Of a stretch of 64,000 nt of DNA, positions 42,275 through 51,137 are shown piece by piece; position 1 is the stretch's first letter, and each line of letters starts with the position of its first letter. A model generated the notes under the pieces. The model was not told the DNA's origin and ran no database searches. It was given only the letters and a program-made list of their open reading frames with translations. Origin of the DNA: Paenibacillus sp. LS1 (GTDB lineage Bacteria > Bacillota > Bacilli > Paenibacillales > Paenibacillaceae); assembly GCF_026013365.1 (NCBI RefSeq), contig NZ_JAPDOE010000012.1, positions 62,001-126,000 on the forward strand, in the 5' to 3' direction. The translations under genes and the position numbers were made by a program.

Positions 42275-42850
42275 CTATTGCAGACCATAGTCGCGTGTAA
42301 GACCGACCAGACCGTCCTGGTAACCGCTACCGATCGCACTGAATTTCCATTCACCACTGTGACGATACAATTCTCCAACTACGACACCTGTTTCGATGGA
42401 GAAATCTTCGCCCAGATCGAAACGAATCAGTTCTTCGGAATTAGCCTCATTTACAATACGTACATACGCGCGGGACACTTGTCCAAAGTTCTGGCTGCGT
42501 TCCTGAGCTTCATAGATTGTAATCGTGAACGCAATTTTCTCGATGTCTGCTGGAACGTTAGGCAGGTCGATGTTCACTTGCTCATCATCGCCATCCCCTT
42601 CACCCGTGCGGTTGTCACCCGTATGCACAACGGAACCATTTTCATTTTGCGGATTATTGAAGAAAATAAAATTCTTTTCTCCGTTAACCTTACCGTCCGC
42701 ATTCGCACAGAACACGGATACATCCAGGTCAAAATCCTTGCCGCCATCATACTTATTGGTATCCCAGCCCAAACCTACAGTGATTTTGGCCAAACCTGGA
42801 TTTGTTTTTGTTAAGTCGATCTTCTGACCTTTAGATAGATTGATAGCCAT
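42275..42850 (-). CDS. TerD-family stress protein
   Basis: A 191-residue paralogue of its neighbours. It carries NLSKGQKIDLTKTNPGLAKI, DFDLDVSVFC, the calcium loop GDNRTGEGDGDDEQ and WKFSAIGSGYQDGL. The start at 42850 follows GCGGAGA; an ATG three codons earlier is possible. A ~108-bp gap with a weak GC-rich hairpin separates it from the next terD. Confidence 0.92.
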   Translation of the reverse strand: MAINLSKGQKIDLTKTNPGLAKITVGLGWDTNKYDGGKDFDLDVSVFCANADGKVNGEKNFIFFNNPQNENGSVVHTGDNRTGEGDGDDEQVNIDLPNVPADIEKIAFTITIYEAQERSQNFGQVSRAYVRIVNEANSEELIRFDLGEDFSIETGVVVGELYRHSGEWKFSAIGSGYQDGLVGLTRDYGLQ

Positions 42851-42911
42851 TCGATTCATCTCCGCTTCACTATAAAATTAGATGCAAAATTGCATTTTGA
42901 GGATTCATATA

Positions 42912-43505
42912 CTACGTATAACGACGAGCGAGCTCATCGATATGTACCGCATGAGCACCTTCACCGATTGCAGAGAATTTCCACTCTGCACCATGTCGAT
43001 ACATTTCGCCACAGATGAGGGCTGTCATGCCTGAATAACTATCGGATAGATTAAACTTGACCAACTCCTGAGCGTTTTTCCCATCCAAAATGCGGATATA
43101 TGCACGCTCAATCATGCCAAAGTCCTGTTTGCGATTCACACAATCATAAATGTTTACAACGATAAGAATTCTATGAACATCGGCAGGTACGGAGGAGAGA
43201 TTGATTTTGATTTGCTCATCGTCTCCTTCGCCCTCACCAGTTAGATTATCTCCTGAATGAACTACAGATCTACACAAACTCTGCTTGTTATGGAAACAGA
43301 CCAAATTGGTTTCCTTCATTAACTTGCCATTCTCATTCAACAGCAACGCGGAAGCATCACAATCGATATTTGCCTGCTTCTTTCTTCCGAAGAAGCCTTT
43401 GGAGGCTACAGGGTCCCAACCCAAACCAGCGATGACTTGAGTTAATCCTGCTTTACCTTTGGTTAGATCGATCTTCTGTCCCTTGACCAAATTAATACCA
43501 GCCAC
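42912..43505 (-). CDS. TerD-family stress protein (divergent copy)
   Basis: A 197-residue TerD protein, more diverged: KGQKIDLTKGKAGLTQVIAG, the FFGRKKQANIDCDASALLL segment shared with TerD/TerZ types that carry a basic insertion, calcium loop GDNLTGEGEGDDEQ, and WKFSAIGEGAHAVHID. It starts with GTG preceded by AAAGGAGGTGA at ideal spacing. Second gene of the locus. Confidence 0.9.
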   Translation of the reverse strand: MAGINLVKGQKIDLTKGKAGLTQVIAGLGWDPVASKGFFGRKKQANIDCDASALLLNENGKLMKETNLVCFHNKQSLCRSVVHSGDNLTGEGEGDDEQIKINLSSVPADVHRILIVVNIYDCVNRKQDFGMIERAYIRILDGKNAQELVKFNLSDSYSGMTALICGEMYRHGAEWKFSAIGEGAHAVHIDELARRYT

Positions 43506-43543
43506 TGATATTCACCTCCTTTCAGCTTCAAATGCTAGGGTGG

Positions 43544-43990
43544 TTACAGACTGAATTCACCCGGGTTCAAGCCAAGAACCGTGCAAATTTCAGCTACGAC
43601 TCTACGCTCTTGATCGTCGAAGTTACCATCAGCAGCACCAATCGCACTACACACACCTACAATGACACGGCCTACTTCCGGCTTCGACTTAAACTTGGCA
43701 ATAGCCTTCAAGGCTTCCTGTTTCCCGATCTCGGGCGAAAACTCAAAGTTATTGACATAATGATTGAAGCGTTCGATGACAACCGTCATATCAAACACTT
43801 TCAATTCCTGACTCAAATTTATGTATCCCGCCATCTTGTTCTTCTCCGCAGCATCTACGCTTCCATCCGCAAAAGCAACCAAGGCACAGCCTGCTACTAC
43901 AGCGTCCATAAAATCCTTATTCTTGAATCGTTTAACCTGGTCCTCAAGGCCTTGTTTGGTTGAGTTAAGCCAGTTTCTGAATGAGCTCAT
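43544..43990 (-). CDS. TerB-family tellurite resistance/stress protein
   Basis: A 148-residue all-helical TerB protein with two acidic metal-binding helix starts, FADGSVDAAEKNKMAGYI and ADGNFDDQERRVVAEI. It is the first gene of the Ter locus. The ATG at 43990 is chosen because GGAGG lies 6 bp before it; the ATG at 43996 abuts it. TerB is thought to link the membrane TerC with the TerD-type proteins. Confidence 0.9.
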   Translation of the reverse strand: MSSFRNWLNSTKQGLEDQVKRFKNKDFMDAVVAGCALVAFADGSVDAAEKNKMAGYINLSQELKVFDMTVVIERFNHYVNNFEFSPEIGKQEALKAIAKFKSKPEVGRVIVGVCSAIGAADGNFDDQERRVVAEICTVLGLNPGEFSL

Positions 43991-44293
43991 ATCCATCCTC
44001 CGTTACTATATTCATGTCTTTTAAAACTAGCAAAATCTAATATTCAGCTTTATATCCTAATTCATAGAAAAAAATAGTTAAATTATCCCTTAACTATACT
44101 CTATATTTTGTCATTTTTCTACATATAAAAACAAAAACCACTTCAATCCCCTTAAGTATGTTTTAAAGGGATATTATCTAGTATTTAAACGGCGTACATT
44201 TTATTACAAATTTCGACACGTAAAAAAACACCCTCTTTACAGTCCTATGTTTTGAGGTTGTTCAAAGTATATATATGTTTTATTTGGCATGAC
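43991..44293. other. Upstream region of the Ter locus
   Basis: About 300 bp of very AT-rich sequence holding the promoter(s) of the Ter locus. A CTTT-N13-GGGGAT pair near 44152-44174 (minus strand) is loosely SigB-like, but no promoter could be assigned with confidence. No coding signal. Confidence 0.4.
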
Positions 44294-44344
44294 AAAAAGC
44301 GGTTATTCACCCTGACCATACTCGGGGCAGATAACCGCTTTTTT
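44294..44344 (-). terminator. Terminator of the galactokinase gene
   Basis: AAAAGCGGTTAT/ATAACCGCTTTT 12-bp stem with a ~24-base loop and T runs on both strands. Confidence 0.85.
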
Positions 44345-44374
44345 ACATACGAAATTTCAGTCCAGCCATTGTTC

Positions 44375-45676
44375 CTATTCGTTTACTTGAGCAATCAATG
44401 CATTCAGACATACTGCACCCTGTGCACGCACATTAACGACAATAATCGGTGTATCCAACATGTCGTGCATCCAGGACATATACTCTTCTACTTTTTCGTT
44501 CGGAAGGATTGTCAGAATAACCCCTGCGAATCCACCACCATGAATCCGACAAGCGCCATCACCCAGGTTTTGCAGATAATTCTCGGTCAGTGCCAGCGCG
44601 ATGCCAATCTCCTGTTCCTTCACAGCACCACTCTGATATACATTCTGCAACCACTTCCATGACGAGTTACCGGACGCCGTAATCAGTTTCAAGAAATCAG
44701 CAAAACGTCCATCACGCAACGCCTGAACCTGACCATCGACACGATTGTTTTCTTCCAGGAAATGAAGCGCACGCAGCACGGCACGATCCCCAGCCGCTTC
44801 ACGAACCTTCTTGAGGTTGGCATAGATTGCGTCTGCTGTAATTTCCCGAACATACTCACTGCCCAGTGCCTGAGCAACCGCTCTCATCTCATATGGCACA
44901 GCAGCATAATCTTCCGTCAGATCAGCGTGATTACCGCCTGTATTTACAATGACCAATGAGTAACCGTTTTGTTGGAAATCCCACTGAACAGGTTCGATGA
45001 CCGGCTGTGCAGGATTTTCAAAATCAATGGCAATCAGTCCGCCGTACGCACAAGCCATCTGATCCAGCAGACCGGAAGGTTTGTTCCAGTAGTGATTCTC
45101 CGCATACTGACCGATTTTGGCCAAGGTCACAACATCCAGTGCTCCATCATTATAGAAGTGATTCAAAATCGTACAGATTAGCATCTCAAATGATGCCGAG
45201 GAACTCACTCCTGATGCCGAGAACACGTTACTCGAGAGATACGCCTGGAAGCCGCCTACTTTATATCCAAATTCTCCAAATCCTGCAGCCATACCGCGAA
45301 TCAATGCTGTTGTGCCATCGTCTTCCGTATTTGGCGTGAGGTCCGTGAGATCGATTACATATTTCTTGTCATAGCCTTCTGAGTAAAACGTAATAACCGA
45401 ATCCGCAGTTGGTGCTGCCACTGCAATCGTATCCAGCGTAATGCTGCCCGCCAGCACTTTACCATGGTTATGATCCGTGTGATTGCCGCCAATCTCACTG
45501 CGTCCTGCCGCGCTGAACAACTTGCTTCCTTCTTGTGCGCCGAAGTACTCTTCAAACGTTGCGTTCAGCTTCGTGTAACGTGCAGTCTGTTCCTCTACTT
45601 GTGATTGTCCATACATTTGGGCAAGCAACGCTTGGCCCTCCGTGGATTGGATCAGATTCAATGGTTGTGTCGTCAT
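44375..45676 (-). CDS. galK: Galactokinase (divergent GHMP-family member)
   Basis: A 433-residue GHMP kinase. The galactokinase signature reads GRSEIGGNHTDHNHGKVLAG, a variant of GRVNLIGEHTDYNxG, and the phosphate loop is VFSASGVSSSASFE. The C-terminal GHMP motif is GDGACRIHGGGFAG. It would phosphorylate galactose at C1 in the Leloir pathway. It stands alone; galT and galE are not nearby. AGGAGG precedes the ATG. A cre-like site lies ~135 bp upstream. The variant signature leaves room for another sugar as substrate. Confidence 0.85.
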   Translation of the reverse strand: MTTQPLNLIQSTEGQALLAQMYGQSQVEEQTARYTKLNATFEEYFGAQEGSKLFSAAGRSEIGGNHTDHNHGKVLAGSITLDTIAVAAPTADSVITFYSEGYDKKYVIDLTDLTPNTEDDGTTALIRGMAAGFGEFGYKVGGFQAYLSSNVFSASGVSSSASFEMLICTILNHFYNDGALDVVTLAKIGQYAENHYWNKPSGLLDQMACAYGGLIAIDFENPAQPVIEPVQWDFQQNGYSLVIVNTGGNHADLTEDYAAVPYEMRAVAQALGSEYVREITADAIYANLKKVREAAGDRAVLRALHFLEENNRVDGQVQALRDGRFADFLKLITASGNSSWKWLQNVYQSGAVKEQEIGIALALTENYLQNLGDGACRIHGGGFAGVILTILPNEKVEEYMSWMHDMLDTPIIVVNVRAQGAVCLNALIAQVNE

Positions 45677-46002
45677 TAATAATCCTCCTATGGATATGCA
45701 GCTTTTATTTTTAGACTGTTGATGAACATGGTTGTCGCGTCTGTTTCATACCTTATTCCTCTCCCATTATCTCAGCTTCACAGCGGAAAAGGTAGGGTAG
45801 AATTGAAAGTTTGTAAGCGTTTTGTGAAGTTATTTATTGGTGGAGGGAACGATGAAAGCCTGATCTATATCCTGTCTGCTCTGATATTCGCAATGAAGAT
45901 GCAGAATCATTCAGAGAGCCAGCAGCGTAACATCAACGCTTGACTGTAACGTAAGGTCATACTTGATAATGATCTCAAGCGAATAAGAAGGAGAGATCAA
46001 GG
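45677..46002. other. Intergenic region between galK and the DUF2268 gene
   Basis: Divergent promoter region with the cre-like site. A 74-codon frame on the plus strand (45719-45943) has no RBS and no recognisable protein pattern, so it is not called. Confidence 0.5.
45811..45825 (-). promoter_or_regulatory. cre-like site upstream of galK
   Basis: TTGTAAGCGTTTTGT matches the catabolite-response consensus WTGNAANCGNWNNCW at all but one defined position. It lies in the galK upstream region, suggesting CcpA control. Confidence 0.45.
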
Positions 46003-46929
46003 ATGAAGATTATCGCGTTACGTTCAGATCAAATCTATGAGGAGATCATCCAGGCTGCACCCGATAAGAAATTGGAGTTATACCGCGAGCGAATGATGAG
46101 TCCATTCATGAACAAATGGAACATTCAACAGATCCCGTTTCGCTCTCAAGAGCCTCACGGCTTCGACGTGATCATGATGAATAACTTTATGAATATCGCT
46201 CCAGCAGATATCACACCTGAGATTAACGAATCGTTAGCAGCGATTTCGTCTGAAGCATTTTGGCAACAGTGTCATGAAGCTGTTCGTACGAGTCTATCCA
46301 CCTTTACAGATCACGGGATTGAGCTATCGGTCTCCGAATATCTATATACAATTTTATTAGGCGATAAGAATAGCCCATCACTCACCATGAACGAAGGCAT
46401 CAGCGGGGATGGCGGAATCCCGGGTTATATTATTGCGAACCTGATCCCCAATAGGTATACTCTACCTCGTATTCAATCCGTGTTAGCTCATGAATGCAAT
46501 CATAACGTGAGGTATCAATATATCCAGTGGAATCCACAGATTACGCTTGGCGATATGGTTGTTAGCGAGGGGTTGGCTGAGAGCTTTGCGACATCCCTGT
46601 ATGGAGAAGAGTTGCTAGGCCCCTGGGTAGCCAAAACGGATATGGAGACTTTGAATACCGTAATCAAACCAAAAATGAAAGACCAGCTGCATGTCACCGG
46701 TTTTGACCAAATTAATCCGTATCTATACGGCGATGAACTTGCCATCATGCAAAACTTCACTCCCGTAGGTATGCCCTATGCGGCTGGCTATGCCTGCGGT
46801 TATCACCTAATTCAATATTATCTGAACAAGACAGGTACACCGATTACCGAAGCAACCATCACTCCGGCAAGTGTTATCCTTGCTGAAACAAAGGACTTTT
46901 GGAATGAAGACACCTTATTTCACCGTTAA
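46003..46929 (+). CDS. DUF2268-type putative zinc metalloprotease
   Basis: A 308-residue cytoplasmic protein of the DUF2268 family. The zinc-binding motif is present as VLAHECNHNVRYQ (HExxH), followed at ~40 residues by VSEGLAESFATSLYGEE, whose glutamate is the likely third ligand. AAGGAG precedes the ATG. It overlaps the MerR-type regulator gene by 26 bp, so the two are co-expressed. Homologous pairs are common in Bacilli. Substrate unknown. Confidence 0.82.
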   Translation: MKIIALRSDQIYEEIIQAAPDKKLELYRERMMSPFMNKWNIQQIPFRSQEPHGFDVIMMNNFMNIAPADITPEINESLAAISSEAFWQQCHEAVRTSLSTFTDHGIELSVSEYLYTILLGDKNSPSLTMNEGISGDGGIPGYIIANLIPNRYTLPRIQSVLAHECNHNVRYQYIQWNPQITLGDMVVSEGLAESFATSLYGEELLGPWVAKTDMETLNTVIKPKMKDQLHVTGFDQINPYLYGDELAIMQNFTPVGMPYAAGYACGYHLIQYYLNKTGTPITEATITPASVILAETKDFWNEDTLFHR

Positions 46930-47689
46930 AGATATCATCCAGATTACAGGCATCACCAAACGCGCATTACATTATTACGATAAAACAGATCTATTAACAC
47001 CGAGCAAAGTCGAGGACAATGGCTATCGGTATTACGATCAAGAGGCACTGGGGAATCTGCAAATGATTCTGTTGTTCAAAGAAATGAATTTCTCATTAAA
47101 AGACATTGCCGCCATGATGCAACTCTCCAAAGAAGAACAGAAAGATATCCTAAGAGAGCATCGCAGTACACTCGTTCAACGCAAACAAAAGCTCGAAACC
47201 ATCATCGACCAGTTGGACGAGTATGTAGATGGAACGGATCTCTCTCATCTTCATCTGTTTGACGACTCTTCCATTCTGTCTATTCAAGAGCAATATGAAT
47301 CCGAGGCGAAGTTCATCTACGGAGATACCGAGAAATATCAGGAATTTGAAACTAATGTGAGCGAGCTGTCTGTGGAAGAGCAAGAAAAAGCCTACCAGCA
47401 ATTCTCGGCCAACATGGAGCAGGTATTTCGGGAATTAGCGAAACATCAGGATCTGTCTCCTGCTTCTGGTGAGGTGCAAGCGTTAGTGCGTGAATGGAAG
47501 AGTTGTCTGGAACAGTTCATGGTCTGTGATGATGAGATTCTGAGATGTATCGCTGAAGCCTATACGACGGATCGTCGCTATGCGGGTTATTTTGATCAGT
47601 TTGGCGATGAGGTTTTTTTGAGGTTTTTGTATGAAGCGATTATGGTTTATGTGGAGGGTGAGGAAAGACCTTTGAAACCCGTTTCCTAG
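46904..47689 (+). CDS. MerR-family regulator with TipAS-like sensor domain
   Basis: A 261-residue regulator. Residues ~5-75 are the MerR winged helix (FTVKDIIQITGITKRALHYY, EMNFSLKDIAAMMQLSKEEQ), followed by a long dimerisation coiled coil (~75-110) and a TipAS-like antibiotic/ligand-binding domain (~125-255; YTTDRRYAGYFDQFGDEVF). The ATG at 46904 is preceded by AAAGGA; a frame opening at 46871 is internal to the protease gene. It probably autoregulates the operon. Confidence 0.85.
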   Translation: MKTPYFTVKDIIQITGITKRALHYYDKTDLLTPSKVEDNGYRYYDQEALGNLQMILLFKEMNFSLKDIAAMMQLSKEEQKDILREHRSTLVQRKQKLETIIDQLDEYVDGTDLSHLHLFDDSSILSIQEQYESEAKFIYGDTEKYQEFETNVSELSVEEQEKAYQQFSANMEQVFRELAKHQDLSPASGEVQALVREWKSCLEQFMVCDDEILRCIAEAYTTDRRYAGYFDQFGDEVFLRFLYEAIMVYVEGEERPLKPVS

Positions 47690-47713
47690 TATTAGGATGG
47701 TTTCAAAGGTCTT
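47665..47713. terminator. Strong hairpin between convergent genes
   Basis: A 15-bp perfect stem (AAGACCTTTGAAACC with its complement) around a 19-base loop. It encodes the last codons of the MerR gene and separates it from the convergent helicase gene. Confidence 0.8.
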
Positions 47714-47718
47714 GAGCT

Positions 47719-49623
47719 TTATAATATAGCCTGTTTGTCCATTCGCTGTCGTTGGACCTCATCGAGATATCGAGTGAATTGAGATTCGCCTGAGTAGCTC
47801 AGAAATAACCACTCCAACGCACGCGTCATCCCGATATAGAAACGAGAAACTTCCCGTTCATCAACTTCATTCGATTTTCCTGCTTTTCGTGGCATAGTCT
47901 CAATCGAAATCATAAACACTGCTCTGAAATCCAATCCCTTAGCACTGTCTATTGTCAGAACTTTAATACTTTCCTCTTCCCGATTAAAGTTCTTTTTAGA
48001 TAGGTCATTCTGGGTCACCCAATTATACGGTAGATGATTTTCGTTCAGAGCTTTTCCCAATTCTTCGATACTGTTGACTTGATTAGACTCCTGTACCCTG
48101 TACAAAATAGCAATGTCCTTCAGAGCGAACGATTTTTCACGCCGTAAATAGTCTATCGATTTGGCAACAAACGCCATCTCTGCTTGTGTACTTTTACTGC
48201 GATAAATTAGAGGCTCTGGACCTTTACGGTTCGTGAACTGAGGCGGTATAATCTCAATTGCATCAGCCCCGGTGCTGATGACTTTCTGTTGCAACTTGGA
48301 CTGTTCTTTATAGAAATCCCACGCAAATTGAACAATCTGTGCCGTATTCCTGTAGTTGATTGTTAGTATCTTGGAACGTCCTCGGAAGTCTAATCCTGTA
48401 TCTTGAGCCAAGCTATTTTTTCGTTTAAAAATGGTTTGTGCACGGTCCTCGACAAGCAGCAGCGACTGCGTCTCCTCATTGAGACATGCGCTCACGAGCT
48501 TCAGCCAATCCGCATCAAAGTCCTGCCCCTCATCGATTAATATGGCATCATACTTCGGCAATTCTTGTAGTCCTTGGGAGATTTTTTCCATCAAGACCGG
48601 CAGTTTCCTGTCCATGATTCGAAATTGCTGCCCTAGCCACGAATGAAAGGTGCTTACCTGAATATTAGACTCATGTGAAGAAAGCACATCCTGATCCTTA
48701 AAATCAAACAAGTCTTCAGGCTCAGCCATCTTCTGTACAATAGCTTGCCTTAAGTATTGGGACAAGGTTGAGCCGTAGCATAGCACAAGAATATTCCAGT
48801 CTGGATTGGCCTTGGCCAGCATCCGTGCCCGACTGACGAGTACCAGCGTTTTACCACTCCCCGCGACTCCGCGGATTAAACGATGTTTGTCTCCAACCTG
48901 CTTCGCCATTTTTTCCTGATGTAGATCCATCGTCTTAATGTTATGCAAGGATAATAACAGCTGGTCCTGATGAGGCACAATCTCTTTGCGTTCTGCGCTA
49001 ATCCGTACTTCAGGAAACAGATGGTAGCGAATTGCCTGTATATCTTCATTGGTCAAGCTATATCGGTTCCGGGTCGGCACCGTGAACATATGTAATAACT
49101 TCTCAATCAAAATCTCTTCTGAAAAATCTTCATCCTCTGGGTCCATCTCTTCTCTGGTCAACACAAATACTGGATCGATCACGCTATACAAATCCATACG
49201 GAGAAAATCTTGCTGTTTCAGGCGAGTAAAGACAACCCCATATCCGTAATTAAATTTCAAATATCCTGGCGTTCCCTCTTTAATCAAATTCTTGTCCTTC
49301 TTTAATTGATCCGCAATGAGGAACGCGTAGTCTCTCGCCTGCTTCAGCGGGCTTCGGGCAGTAACTGTCTCCCCTGCCGTATTGCGCAACGTCCATTCGT
49401 CCCGGTTCACCTGATGCAGCGTCCCTTTGGTATAATCTTTCACTTCTAGTACGAGCAAACCTAAATCTGGCCCGATAATGACAAAATCCGGTCTTCTTCC
49501 ACGAATTTCAGGTTCATAATATACGATATAGTCTTTTGGGAGGTGTTTTTTCAAAGTATCAAATAATAGTCTTTCTCCTGCTGTCGCTTTCTTGGGGATA
49601 GCTTCCGGTACTGTATTTGCCAT
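47719..49623 (-). CDS. NERD-UvrD/Rep fusion helicase
   Basis: A 634-residue protein. The N-terminal NERD nuclease-related domain (~10-130) keeps the full core, RRPDFVIIGPDLGLLVLEVKD (D46, E60, K62). A superfamily-1 helicase follows: Walker A GVAGSGKT at 252-259, Walker B ILIDEGQDFD at 361-370, then TINYRNTAQIVQFAW, VLTIDSAKGLDFRAVF and FYIGMTRALEWLFLS (motifs IV-VI). AGGAGC precedes the ATG. It may process DNA in repair or in defence; it is monocistronic and has no defence partner in the window. Confidence 0.9.
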   Translation of the reverse strand: MANTVPEAIPKKATAGERLLFDTLKKHLPKDYIVYYEPEIRGRRPDFVIIGPDLGLLVLEVKDYTKGTLHQVNRDEWTLRNTAGETVTARSPLKQARDYAFLIADQLKKDKNLIKEGTPGYLKFNYGYGVVFTRLKQQDFLRMDLYSVIDPVFVLTREEMDPEDEDFSEEILIEKLLHMFTVPTRNRYSLTNEDIQAIRYHLFPEVRISAERKEIVPHQDQLLLSLHNIKTMDLHQEKMAKQVGDKHRLIRGVAGSGKTLVLVSRARMLAKANPDWNILVLCYGSTLSQYLRQAIVQKMAEPEDLFDFKDQDVLSSHESNIQVSTFHSWLGQQFRIMDRKLPVLMEKISQGLQELPKYDAILIDEGQDFDADWLKLVSACLNEETQSLLLVEDRAQTIFKRKNSLAQDTGLDFRGRSKILTINYRNTAQIVQFAWDFYKEQSKLQQKVISTGADAIEIIPPQFTNRKGPEPLIYRSKSTQAEMAFVAKSIDYLRREKSFALKDIAILYRVQESNQVNSIEELGKALNENHLPYNWVTQNDLSKKNFNREEESIKVLTIDSAKGLDFRAVFMISIETMPRKAGKSNEVDEREVSRFYIGMTRALEWLFLSYSGESQFTRYLDEVQRQRMDKQAIL

Positions 49624-49877
49624 GCAAATCGCTCCTAATTCTAGTTATCTAAACTTGCTATAGCTTCATTATCTACTAAAGAACCACAATTTTCCACATT
49701 TAAAATTCACAGTTACGAAAGTATACTAAAAAATTCAATCCTTTTTTCCTGGTCCTTTTGTATTGATGTATATAAATCCCACATAATAGGTACCATTTGG
49801 AAATTGTATATGTTACGGTTATTAATGTTGGCCAACACAAATAAACCAACTCAAGGTAATTAGGGAGAGATGATTAA

Positions 49878-50603
49878 TTGAAGAAATTTTTAAGTTTAGT
49901 GATAACATTGACCTTAGTATTGTCGTGTACTACTATTAATTCAGCTTCTGCAAATGTGACTGAGGAGAGCACTGAGAACTCTGAAATCAGTAGTCTATTT
50001 ACCAATTTTATAGATACTGCATTTGAGAATACCGAAGATTTTACAGTTAAAGATCTTGAAGGTTCTGTCGTTACAGATCGTTTTATTGAAGTTACTAAAG
50101 AACATCATGAAGCAGCAGATTATCGGACAATACAAAATATAATTATAGAAAACAACTGGTTTCTATCATATAGAGAACATTCTCCACTAGACAACTTAAA
50201 AGAATCAGGCTTAGAAGTTAATGCCCTAAGTAACATCAGGGGAGAGAATGTCTCGGAGAGATTCTATCACATTGCAAAAGATACAAGAGACAAATTCACT
50301 AAAGAGTGGGTCGTTACTCTTTCAGGTAATTTCTCTTATGATACAAGTACATTTAAAGTAACGACAGTTAGTGGACCTAAAATCAGCCTTACCACAGCAA
50401 ACTTCGGTGCTATGTTCTCTCCGGCACTAGAAGACATCTATACCTATAATTCTTCTTCTGGATCTACGGCTACCTTCAATGCAAGATATAAAATGAGAGC
50501 TATACTCGGATTATCTATAGGAGATCTTCCATTAGGAGTCAATCTCGATTTTGGAACTCATACGGATACTATGAAAGCATATCCTTCCGTATTACAGCCT
50601 TAG
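49878..50603 (+). CDS. Secreted protein of unknown function
   Basis: A 241-residue AT-rich gene product with a clear signal peptide (FLSLVITLTLVLSCTT, cleavage near SASANV). The mature chain is acidic in its first half and beta-rich in its second (WVVTLSGNFSYDTSTFKVTT, LSIGDLPLGVNLDFGTH). The TTG start at 49878 has GGGAGAG 9 bp upstream. The following membrane gene is 40 bp away and likely in the same operon. Base composition is clearly lower in GC than that of the flanking helicase genes, suggesting recent acquisition. Family not recognised. Confidence 0.75.
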   Translation: MKKFLSLVITLTLVLSCTTINSASANVTEESTENSEISSLFTNFIDTAFENTEDFTVKDLEGSVVTDRFIEVTKEHHEAADYRTIQNIIIENNWFLSYREHSPLDNLKESGLEVNALSNIRGENVSERFYHIAKDTRDKFTKEWVVTLSGNFSYDTSTFKVTTVSGPKISLTTANFGAMFSPALEDIYTYNSSSGSTATFNARYKMRAILGLSIGDLPLGVNLDFGTHTDTMKAYPSVLQP

Positions 50604-50643
50604 ATAGAAATGTCAGTTTTATTAAGTAAAGAGGTGATCATAC

Positions 50644-51087
50644 ATGAAAACAAAAAGTGAAAAGCTACCAACACTCTTTTTACTTATATACGCTGTCCTA
50701 ATGCTTATAAGTTACAGTATCTATCTATTTTTAGAGAATACCCGATTAAGTCACTCTCAACAATGGGTATCTGAGGGCAATTTAACCCAAGATGATGTTA
50801 ATTCCATAAGCCAAACCGGAAGATGGACAACCATCTCAGAATCTGCGTTCCTCATTCTATTCGTGATTGCATTCATTTTTGTAATGTATCAATTTCAGAA
50901 AAAACCTTTAAAACATTTTCTCATCTTCAATGCAGCATTATTCATTGGGGTTGCACTAATTAGTTACGTGGTTTCACTTGCTAGCTCCATCCCGATAGGT
51001 AATTCAGTTCAACCCGTTATTATCCCTACGTTTTTACTCGTTGCCCTGTGTATCTATACCTTCTGGAGAACAAGAAATGGAAAATAG
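50644..51087 (+). CDS. Four-helix membrane protein of unknown function
   Basis: A 147-residue protein with four membrane segments (LFLLIYAVLMLISYSIYLF, ESAFLILFVIAFIFVMY, FLIFNAALFIGVALISYVV, VIIPTFLLVALCIYTFW). AAAGAGGTGA precedes the ATG. Probably in operon with the secreted protein. Low GC like its neighbour. Family not recognised. Confidence 0.75.
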   Translation: MKTKSEKLPTLFLLIYAVLMLISYSIYLFLENTRLSHSQQWVSEGNLTQDDVNSISQTGRWTTISESAFLILFVIAFIFVMYQFQKKPLKHFLIFNAALFIGVALISYVVSLASSIPIGNSVQPVIIPTFLLVALCIYTFWRTRNGK

Positions 51088-51130
51088 AAACCAGACTACA
51101 TGCCATACAACGGTGTGTAGTCTGGTTTTT
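51088..51130 (+). terminator. Terminator of the secreted/membrane protein pair
   Basis: AAACCAGACTACA/TGTAGTCTGGTTT 13-bp perfect stem followed by five T. Confidence 0.85.
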
Positions 51131-51137
51131 CGTTTAA

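Noticed and set aside
31855..43990. Calling the locus simply a tellurite-resistance operon
   Set aside because: Ter and TelA names are historical; the presence of lyase, PRTase, HAD and ATP-grasp genes points to a wider stress and biosynthetic role.
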